Below are positions 14,587-19,760 of a DNA stretch of 19,760 bases, in pieces (the first letter of the stretch is position 1; each line of letters begins with the position of its first letter). The translations under genes and the position numbers were made by a program. Origin of the DNA: Dehalococcoidia bacterium (GTDB lineage: Bacteria > Chloroflexota > Dehalococcoidia > DSTF01 > JALHUB01); the NCBI GenBank assembly GCA_022865685.1, contig JALHUB010000245.1:1-19760 (forward strand), read 5' to 3'. The notes under the pieces were generated by a model. The model searched no databases, had not been told where the DNA came from, and saw only the letters and a program-made list of their open reading frames with translations.

Positions 14587-16151
14587 CTATGACTAATGAA
14601 TTCGACGAACGAGAAGAAGCAGAGGACGAGATCTCCATCGAGGACGAGGAGAAGAAGCCGAAAGGACTCCTGAACCTCGGCGTCCACGAGGAAGACGAGC
14701 TCGAACCCCTGGAGAGGGTGTACAACCGCCTTTCCGACAGGGGACTGTCGGTGATCGACACCGACAGAGAAGCGGTGCCGGCAGCCGAACCCGCGGACAC
14801 AGAAACCGAGCTCTGGCCCGAACCCGAAGAGAAGCCCAAGGCCGAGAAAGGCGAGGACGTCCTCGTCGAAGAGCAGGAGGGAATCGACGACCCCGTCAGG
14901 ATGTACCTCCGCGAGATCGGCAAGGTATACCTTCTGACGGCGGCCGACGAGAAACGCCTCGCCCGTGCCATGGAAGAGGGCAAGCACGTCCAGCGGACCG
15001 AGCGGCGCTGGCTGGAGGAGCACGGCCGTCCGGCCAAAGGCGCTGAGGTCCTGCTCAACCTCCTCAACGAGCTCCACGAATATCGGCGCTACTCGAACGG
15101 GGTCGCCAAGCACCTGGGCCTGAACAAGGCGTCGCTCTCGCAGCGCATAGCCGACCCCGTGTTCCGCTCCGCCGTCGACGGCGAGCTGGACCAGGAGCTG
15201 GCCGCGGCGATCTACGAGTCGCTGAAGCTACAGCCGGGCCAGGCGGAGCAGGCGCTCGTGCGGCTGTCGATCATCACCCACATCCTGACGCCGGAAATCG
15301 CGCGGCTGGCCGGCGAGGCCGTCGGCGGCGAAGACAAGCTGCTGCCGCCGCCCTGGGACAGGCAACAAGAGCTGGAAGCGCACGAGTCGGCGTACCGCTC
15401 GCACTTCGACCATCTGAAGCGAGAGGGCTTCAAAGCAGAGAAGCGGCTGACAGAGGCGAACCTGCGCCTGGTGGTGAGCGTGGCGAAGAAGTACATCGGG
15501 CGCGGCATGTCGCTCCTGGACCTCATCCAGGAGGGCAACATCGGCCTCATCCGCGCCGTCGAGAAGTTCGACTACCGCAAGGGCTACAAGTTCAGCACCT
15601 ACGCAACCTGGTGGATCCGCCAGGCACTCACGCGCGCCATCGCCGACCAGGCTCGGACGATCCGCATACCGGTGCACATGGTCGAGACGATCAACAAGCT
15701 CGTGCGGGTCAGCCGCCGCCTCGTCCAGGAGTACGGCCGCGAGCCGACGAGCGACGAGATAGGCCGCGGCATGGAGATCGCCCCGGAGCGGGTGCGGGAG
15801 ATCATCAAAGTCTCCCAGGAGCCGGTATCGCTGGAGACGCCGATCGGCGAGGAGGAAGACAGCCACCTGGGCGACTTCATCGAAGACTCCGCCGCGCTGG
15901 CCCCGCCGGAAGCGGCGTCGCACCAGTTGCTAAAGGATCAGGTCATGGAAGTGCTGGGCAGCCTCACGCCGCGCGAGCGGAAGGTGCTGGAGCTGCGCTT
16001 CGGCCTGGAGGACGGACGGAGTCGCACGCTGGAAGAGGTCGGCCGCGAGTTCAACGTCACGCGGGAGCGCATCCGCCAGATCGAGGCGAAGGCGCTGCGG
16101 AAGCTGCGTCACCCCACGCGCAGTCGCAAGCTGAAGGACTACCTCGAGTAG
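14583..16151 (+). CDS. rpoD: RNA polymerase primary sigma factor
   Basis: Housekeeping sigma-70/SigA-type factor that directs RNA polymerase to -35/-10 promoters. Of 522 residues, the first 100 are acidic and low in complexity. Region 1.2 is DDPVRMYLREIGKVYLLTA (102-120). A non-conserved insert of about 150 residues follows (to about 285). Regions 2.1-2.4 run from LTEANLRLVVSVAKKYIGRG to STYATWWIRQALTRAIADQ (289-356), region 3 to about 412, region 3.2 is PVSLETPIGEEEDSHLGDF (414-432), and region 4.2 carries the helix-turn-helix (481-509, TLEEVGREFNVTRERIRQI). The primary-sigma assignment rests on near-consensus regions 2.4 and 4.2. The TTG start at 14583 overlaps the dnaG stop and is 12 bases after AAGGA; an ATG at 14589 is equally possible. 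Linkage to dnaG mirrors the widespread dnaG-rpoD pair. Confidence 0.96.
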   Translation: MTMTNEFDEREEAEDEISIEDEEKKPKGLLNLGVHEEDELEPLERVYNRLSDRGLSVIDTDREAVPAAEPADTETELWPEPEEKPKAEKGEDVLVEEQEGIDDPVRMYLREIGKVYLLTAADEKRLARAMEEGKHVQRTERRWLEEHGRPAKGAEVLLNLLNELHEYRRYSNGVAKHLGLNKASLSQRIADPVFRSAVDGELDQELAAAIYESLKLQPGQAEQALVRLSIITHILTPEIARLAGEAVGGEDKLLPPPWDRQQELEAHESAYRSHFDHLKREGFKAEKRLTEANLRLVVSVAKKYIGRGMSLLDLIQEGNIGLIRAVEKFDYRKGYKFSTYATWWIRQALTRAIADQARTIRIPVHMVETINKLVRVSRRLVQEYGREPTSDEIGRGMEIAPERVREIIKVSQEPVSLETPIGEEEDSHLGDFIEDSAALAPPEAASHQLLKDQVMEVLGSLTPRERKVLELRFGLEDGRSRTLEEVGREFNVTRERIRQIEAKALRKLRHPTRSRKLKDYLE

Positions 16152-16201
16152 CCCTGGAATCGCCGCGGACACGAGCCGCCGCCGGGCCTGTCGGACGCTA
16201 C

Positions 16202-16230
16202 TTGACAAGCCACGGAATTGCCGCTAAATT
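16202..16230 (+). promoter_or_regulatory. Promoter upstream of the c-di-AMP riboswitch
   Basis: Perfect TTGACA (16202-16207), a 17-base spacer, then TAAATT (16225-16230). Transcription would start near 16237, just before the riboswitch fold, so the leader RNA contains the whole aptamer. Confidence 0.75.
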
Positions 16231-16245
16231 GAGCATGATAATCTA

Positions 16246-16393
16246 ACCGCCGAACACCCGACTTGTTCGGGGACGGGGGAACCAGTCGAGGGGTTAATCC
16301 CGGCAATACCGGGAGGGGCAACCTTTCAGCCCTAACCCGTCAGCTAACCTCGTAGGCGTGCGAAAGGTCGGACCTTCAACGGGACGACCTTTT
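16246..16393 (+). promoter_or_regulatory. Cyclic di-AMP riboswitch (ydaO/yuaA type) with candidate terminator
   Basis: The leader matches the ydaO-yuaA consensus segment by segment. A hairpin CGAACA/TGTTCG (16251-16256 with 16264-16269) is followed by the conserved GGGGGAACC (16275-16283) and GGGGTTAATCC (16290-16300). Next come a hairpin CCCGG/CCGGG with loop CAATA (16299-16313), an AGGGGC/GCCCT stem with CTTTC in its loop (16314-16333), and the hallmark CCGTCAGCTAACCTCGTAGG at 16337-16356. GGCG (16355-16358) can close a short P1 with CGCC (16248-16251). Just 3', AAAGGTCG (16363-16370) pairs perfectly with CGACCTTT (16385-16392), followed by TCTCTTTG, a plausible terminator stem. In known members c-di-AMP binding turns expression off; the same direction here is an inference. 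It controls the glycosyltransferase at 16454. Confidence 0.92.
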
Positions 16394-16453
16394 CTCTTTG
16401 CCCGTTGTCCGTCCGCAGGATGCGGTAAGAACAGGAACGGCAGGGAATCAGCC

Positions 16454-18244
16454 ATGGAACCCGTCAACTCGGAAAGGCTCTCGGCAGCCTCCACCGGAAC
16501 GTCCTATTCCACACGCATTTCGTCGAGTCCGCCTGTCAGCCTGTCGGCCGGCGCCGCAGCGGTCGCTCGCGGCCTCCTGCCGCTTTCGGCCGAAGTCGAA
16601 GCCGCTGAGTTGCCGTTCCCGATGACGCTCGGGCTGGGCGCGCCACTCACTTCCATAGCCAACGCGCCGGGCGCAATTGCCGTTCCCAAGCCACGGGCAG
16701 TCCCGAAGGAACGTCCGCAGCGCCTCCGGCGCGAGTACATCATCCAGCGCGCGCTGGAGATCTTACCCGGGGCCGCTGCCCTCCTCATCATCACCTCATT
16801 CATCTGGGGCAGGATCCTGTTTCCCCTCCCATTCGCACTCGCGCTAAGCGCCTTCTACTTCTACTGGGTGTGGCGGTCGTTCAATACGGCCATTCATATC
16901 GTCCGCGGCAGCTCTGTTCTCAAGAAGAATGCGAAGGTCGACTGGCGACGGCGCTACAATGAGGCCGCGGCGCAGGGCAAAGCCTTCCTGCGCTGGGAAG
17001 AGGTGCGCCACGTCGTCATCATCCCCAGCTATAAGGAGACCGTCGAAAAGCTTTCGACGACGCTCGACACCCTCGGCAACCAGACGCTGGGCGCCGACAA
17101 GCTCGTCGTTGTGTTGGCGCTGGAAGGCGCGGAGGCGGAGGCCCCTGCCAAGGCGGCGGCGCTCCAGGAGAAGTACGGCGACCGCTTCATGCTGTTCTTC
17201 CCGACGTTCCACCCACCGAACATCCAGGGCGAGATAAAGGGCAAGTCCTCGAACGAGAACTGGGCGGCGCGGATCGCCAAGCGCCGGCTCGTCGACGAGA
17301 TGGGCTACGACCTCGATCTGCTCACGGTAACGAGCTGCGACGCCGACACGCAGTTCCCGCCGAACTACTACGCCTGCCTGACGTACAAGTTCGCCACCAA
17401 CCCCAAGCGCTACCGCCGCTTCTGGCAGGCGCCGATCTTCTATTACAACAACGTCTGGGAGGTGCCGGCGCCCCTGCGACTGCCCAACTCGCTGGGAGGG
17501 CTCAACCACCTGGCGAAGCTAACGCGCAAGTATTGCGTATGCTTCCCTCAGTCCACCTATAGCCTTAGCCTTCGCATGGCCCACGAGGTCGACTACTGGG
17601 ACCCCGATGTCATCTCCGAAGACTGGCATATGTTCCTGAAGTGCTTCTTCCATCTCGGCGGAACCGTCGACGTGGAGCCGATCTTCCTGCCCGTCGGCAA
17701 CGACGGCGTTCGCGTCAACAGCTACTTCCGGACCTTCTGGGAGCATTACCAGCAGGCCCGCCGACACGCCTGGGGCGCCTGCGACATCCCCTACGCGATT
17801 AAGAAGTGTCTTGCTCACCCGGAGATCCGGCTGCGGACGCGTCTACGCCGCACCTGGGGTATTGTTGAGAATCACGTCCTCTGGTCAAGTCAATGGTTCC
17901 TGATCTCGATTCCCGCGGCGATCTATCTGCTATCCCAGTTACACCTCGGACCTCACATCGTCTTCGGACCGCAGATTCAAGTAGGGTCTTTTTCATTCCC
18001 AGCATGGTCGGGCGCAATACTGAAGCCGTGCCTCGCCCCTCTCATAGTGATGGTCATCTGCGACATGGCGATGCGCCCGCCGCGGCCCGCAAGGTTCTCG
18101 CGCTGGCTCTACCCGGTGCAGTTTGCTCAGTGGGCGATGATGGCAGTAATCACGTTCCTCTTCAACGCGCTGCCGGCGCTCGACTCGCAGATGCGTCTCC
18201 TCATCGGCAAGCGGCTGGAGTATAAGGTGACGGAAAAGGCGTAG
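16454..18244 (+). CDS. Membrane-embedded family 2 glycosyltransferase
   Basis: A 596-residue predicted polysaccharide-type glycosyltransferase at the cytoplasmic membrane. The first 85 residues are Ser/Ala/Pro-rich and low in complexity. Two hydrophobic segments (about 103-118 and 120-140) precede a GT-A domain (about 183-430) that begins VVIIPSYKE and carries CDADT with the D296/D298 metal-binding pair, the acceptor-site SED (388-390) and QQARRHAW (433-440), a QxxRW-like motif. About three more membrane segments follow (near 476-496, 519-538 and 555-575). This layout resembles processive synthases of the GT2 family such as cellulose or hyaluronan synthase relatives, but the sugar and product are unknown. 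The ATG at 16454 follows AGGG (16442-16445); the in-frame GTG at 16358 lies inside the riboswitch and is rejected. The gene stands alone behind a c-di-AMP riboswitch. Confidence 0.85.
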   Translation: MEPVNSERLSAASTGTSYSTRISSSPPVSLSAGAAAVARGLLPLSAEVEAAELPFPMTLGLGAPLTSIANAPGAIAVPKPRAVPKERPQRLRREYIIQRALEILPGAAALLIITSFIWGRILFPLPFALALSAFYFYWVWRSFNTAIHIVRGSSVLKKNAKVDWRRRYNEAAAQGKAFLRWEEVRHVVIIPSYKETVEKLSTTLDTLGNQTLGADKLVVVLALEGAEAEAPAKAAALQEKYGDRFMLFFPTFHPPNIQGEIKGKSSNENWAARIAKRRLVDEMGYDLDLLTVTSCDADTQFPPNYYACLTYKFATNPKRYRRFWQAPIFYYNNVWEVPAPLRLPNSLGGLNHLAKLTRKYCVCFPQSTYSLSLRMAHEVDYWDPDVISEDWHMFLKCFFHLGGTVDVEPIFLPVGNDGVRVNSYFRTFWEHYQQARRHAWGACDIPYAIKKCLAHPEIRLRTRLRRTWGIVENHVLWSSQWFLISIPAAIYLLSQLHLGPHIVFGPQIQVGSFSFPAWSGAILKPCLAPLIVMVICDMAMRPPRPARFSRWLYPVQFAQWAMMAVITFLFNALPALDSQMRLLIGKRLEYKVTEKA

Positions 18245-18260
18245 AACCCCGACGAAGGCA

Positions 18261-18297
18261 CAGAAAACAGGAGCCACTCTTGTCGAGCGGCTCCTGT
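18261..18297 (-). terminator. Hairpin terminator, best for the minus strand, shared with the glycosyltransferase end
   Basis: ACAGGAGCC (18267-18275) pairs with GGCTCCTGT (18289-18297); an inner CTC/GAG adds three pairs after one mismatch, with a five-base loop. On the minus strand the stem is followed by TTTTCTGT, a proper T tract. On the plus strand it is followed by CTCTAATC, so it would end the glycosyltransferase transcript less efficiently. It separates two converging units. Confidence 0.75.
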
Positions 18298-18534
18298 CTC
18301 TAATCATCCCGAGAGGCCCCGGGGAGGTTAGCCCTCTCAGCGCTTAGCCTTCTTATCACCGTATAACGGTGGTGGCAACAGATCACTGATCATTGGGGCC
18401 AACTCGCTGACCCGGTCGCCCAGTCCCCCAGGGACAGGGCCTCACATGTCAACTTGCCACACCCCCCAAAGAACCCGGCTCTTTACCATAAGGCCTACCT
18501 CCTCCTTTCGGATTCTGGTTCCCATCCCGGGCTC
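18264..18534 (-). ncRNA. Small independent minus-strand transcript with an interrupted short reading frame
   Basis: A promoter at 18541-18568 and a terminator hairpin at 18261-18297 on the same strand bound a predicted RNA of about 270 bases starting near 18534. No long frame lies in it. It can fold locally: AAAGAG/TTCTTT, GCCC-GTCCC/GGGAC-GGGC (18418-18440), CACCG/CGGTG and GAGAGG/CCTCTC hairpins are visible. It also holds a very strong ribosome site with a 15-codon frame. It matches none of tmRNA, RNase P RNA, SRP RNA or tRNA by their conserved sequences. It may be a small mRNA, a dual-function RNA or a degraded small gene. Confidence 0.4.
18337..18489 (-). CDS. Short reading frame with an in-frame UGA: 15 codons, or about 50 if UGA is read through
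   Basis: Not recognised. The ATG at 18489-18487 is preceded by AAAGGAGGAGGT (18508-18497 on the minus strand), the strongest ribosome site in the window, at seven bases. The peptide is MVKSRVLWGVWQVDM, then UGA at 18444-18442. The same frame continues for 34 codons (GPVPGGLGDRVSELAP and further, ending YGDKKAKR) to a second TGA at 18339-18337. A 23-base near-perfect hairpin begins one base after the first UGA. An in-frame ATG at 18525 would add 12 residues but ignores the ribosome site. The basic C-terminus and balanced composition look protein-like but the frame is too short to prove coding. Options are a leader peptide, a nonsense-broken small gene, or recoding. Confidence 0.3.
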
Positions 18535-18540
18535 AATTCC

Positions 18541-18568
18541 AGTATATCCCTCTATCTGAGGCTGTCAA
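18541..18568 (-). promoter_or_regulatory. Near-consensus minus-strand promoter
   Basis: On the minus strand TTGACA (18568-18563) and TATACT (18546-18541) are 16 bases apart. Both boxes are close to the sigma-70 consensus. It lies 88 bases after the stop of the upstream minus-strand gene and drives the small unit ending at 18261. Confidence 0.75.
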
Positions 18569-18655
18569 GGGGGGTCCCTCGTACTCGGCGCGTCTCAGCT
18601 ACCCGGCTTGACCTGTTCATGCCCACTATACCTATCGGACGAAGCCGCGAGATCT

Positions 18656-19018
18656 TTACCAGACCTCGGCGCCGCCGCCGAACTCCACCGTGAGCATCCT
18701 CGCCGGGTCCTGCGTCTCCTCGACGTTCGGCATCGCCTTGCCCAGCACCTGGCCGTAGCCCGTCGGCACGTACAGCACGAAGGGCAGCGACTGCGCGCCG
18801 CCGGCCACCGTCTGGATGTACTCCATCGCGAGGGGCGACACGGGATCGCTCATCGACTCGAAGTCGCCCGTGTAGGTGCTGCCGTTGAAGACCTTGTCGG
18901 CGTACTGGAACGCGACGCCGTACAGCGAGTCCACGGTGGTCATGAAGGGATAGCCCATCCCGTATATCATCGTGCCGATGGCGAGGAAACGCGCCGCCTG
19001 CATGCTGGGCCACTTTCC
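18656..19018 (-). pseudogene. C-terminal part of the unidentified minus-strand gene, after an in-frame UAG
   Basis: This segment continues the frame of the gene at 19019-19759 without any shift; only the TAG at 19021-19019 separates them. Reading on gives GKWPSMQAARFLAIGTMIYG and about 100 further residues to TAA at 18658-18656. The residues are protein-like, with high GC at third codon positions like the neighbours: MGYPFMTTVDSLYG, SLPFVLYVPTGYG, ARMLTVEFGGGAEVW. The first in-frame ATG is at 19003, with no clear ribosome site, so independent translation is unlikely. The simplest reading is that both parts are one gene broken by a nonsense change (or a base-call error). Family not recognised. 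Confidence 0.6.
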
Positions 19019-19759
19019 CTAGCCCCATGTCATCGCCGGAAAGACGGGGTCGGCGCCCTCCATCTCCATCTGCGAGAGCGTCAGCCCAACCATCGCGAGC
19101 GAGCTTTCGACGTACTCCTTGAGGAAGTCCAGCCCCTCGGCGTTGAGGCCCGCGTCGGCCCAGCGCAGCCCGTTCGTCCGCCCGACGAAGAAGCCACGGA
19201 GGGCGCCGTGCTGCTCAGTGCCCATGAGGTGTACGCCGTGTGCACCGGCATAGAGCTGGAAATCGACGATGCCTTTCTTGCCCGTCTCCTCGTAGTCGAT
19301 TACGCCGTCGCCGTTCTCGTCGAAGGCGTCGAGGAACTCGCGGTGGAAGCTCGAGCCGGTCAGCGCGTCGTTCGCGCGGGCGTAGGCCATCACGGTTGCT
19401 TGCAGGTCCCAGAGCAGCTTGTAGCGGTCGTAGTAGAGCGCGCTTGTGATCAGCTCCGAGAAGCTGCCGCCGTCCACCTTCCCCAGGTGCCCCTGGACCG
19501 ACGCCAAGCGACCGCCCTGCCAGACGTCGCGGCCGCTCACGTAATACGTCTGCCCACCGAGGCCTCGCTTTTCCGCGTAGTCGAAGAGGACGTGGCGCGT
19601 CAGCGGCGAGTCGAAGCCCTCCGCCGTGACGATGTTCGCGTCTTCCACCACCGGCAGCGGCACACGCCGCAGCCACTCCGACGGCGCCTTCCCCTGGTCG
19701 ACGAGGCGGCGGGCCTCCGCCAGCGGCACCGTGTTGAACATATAGCGCGCGCAGAGAAC
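19019..19759 (-). CDS. Unidentified protein with an EF-hand-like loop, N-terminus beyond the window, ending at an in-frame UAG
   Basis: The frame is open to the right edge (VLCARY precedes the ATG at 19741), so the true start is outside. Up to the TAG at 19021-19019 about 246 residues are visible. A canonical EF-hand-type calcium loop DENGDGVIDYEE is encoded at 19321-19286, with all acidic positions right; a lone loop may bind calcium structurally. Other stretches are LTRHVLFDYAEKRGLGGQ, YYVSGRDVWQGGR, ALYYDRYKLLWDLQATVM and HGVHLMGTEQHGALRGFF. No signal peptide or membrane helix is seen in the visible part. I do not recognise the family. Continuing past TAG adds about 120 residues in the same frame, so the natural protein is probably at least 365 residues long. 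Confidence 0.7.
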   Translation of the reverse strand, partial: VLCARYMFNTVPLAEARRLVDQGKAPSEWLRRVPLPVVEDANIVTAEGFDSPLTRHVLFDYAEKRGLGGQTYYVSGRDVWQGGRLASVQGHLGKVDGGSFSELITSALYYDRYKLLWDLQATVMAYARANDALTGSSFHREFLDAFDENGDGVIDYEETGKKGIVDFQLYAGAHGVHLMGTEQHGALRGFFVGRTNGLRWADAGLNAEGLDFLKEYVESSLAMVGLTLSQMEMEGADPVFPAMTWG

Positions 19760-19760
19760 G

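Noticed and set aside
16358..16453. Glycosyltransferase starting at the GTG at 16358
   Set aside because: That codon lies inside the conserved 3' part of the riboswitch and the extra 32 residues are unlike a protein N-terminus; AGGG fits the ATG at 16454.
18261..18568. tmRNA, RNase P RNA, SRP RNA or a 6S RNA in the minus-strand unit
   Set aside because: No tRNA-like ends or T-loop sequence, no GAAAGTCC-type RNase P core, no SRP tetraloop motif, and no long imperfect helix joining the two ends as in 6S RNA.
19019..19021. UAG as pyrrolysine
   Set aside because: The visible protein is not recognisable as a methylamine methyltransferase, no pyl gene is in the window, and UAG is used as an ordinary stop by six other genes here. 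Kept only as a remote option in the findings.

Overview
The window looks like a piece of a high-GC chromosome from a Chloroflexota bacterium, most likely an uncultured Dehalococcoidia-type lineage. This rests on gene order and protein style, not on a marker gene: a cmk-plsC-ispH-DUF512 run, dgt/dnaG/rpoD clustering, surface proteins with Thr/Pro-rich linkers (LTD, CARDB and SH3b domains), a sigma factor with a long insert between regions 1.2 and 2, and frequent TTG starts. It is mostly core housekeeping DNA and contains no rRNA, tRNA, IS element or CRISPR array.

Layout. (1) 2-1570: 3' end of a membrane-anchored surface protein (carbohydrate-binding-like modules, Thr/Pro linker, lamin-tail domain, C-terminal TM). 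(2) 1664-5300: a compact operon behind a near-consensus promoter: cytidylate kinase, lysophosphatidate acyltransferase, IspH and a PDZ/radical-SAM DUF512 protein, with overlaps or gaps of a few bases. (3) 5425-7266: glmS, with its own promoter. (4) 7415-9697: PEP synthase, closed by a strong hairpin. (5) 9782-11795: a TolB-like beta-propeller lipoprotein followed by a dGTPase-like HD hydrolase. (6) 11838-12775: membrane-anchored SH3b/CARDB protein. (7) 12862-16151: dnaG-rpoD. (8) 16202-18244: a promoter, a well-preserved c-di-AMP (ydaO/yuaA-type) riboswitch with a candidate terminator, and a multi-spanning family 2 glycosyltransferase. (9) 18260-19760, minus strand: a small independent transcription unit whose short reading frame carries an in-frame UGA, and a larger unidentified gene entering from the right edge with an in-frame UAG.

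Functionally the window links envelope building (UDP-GlcNAc precursor from GlmS, phosphatidate from PlsC, isoprenoid precursors from IspH, a polysaccharide-type glycosyltransferase, surface proteins) with nucleotide metabolism and replication/transcription initiation (Cmk, Dgt, DnaG, RpoD). The most interesting parts are the c-di-AMP riboswitch in front of the glycosyltransferase and the minus-strand region after 18260, where two separate reading frames are each broken by one stop codon.
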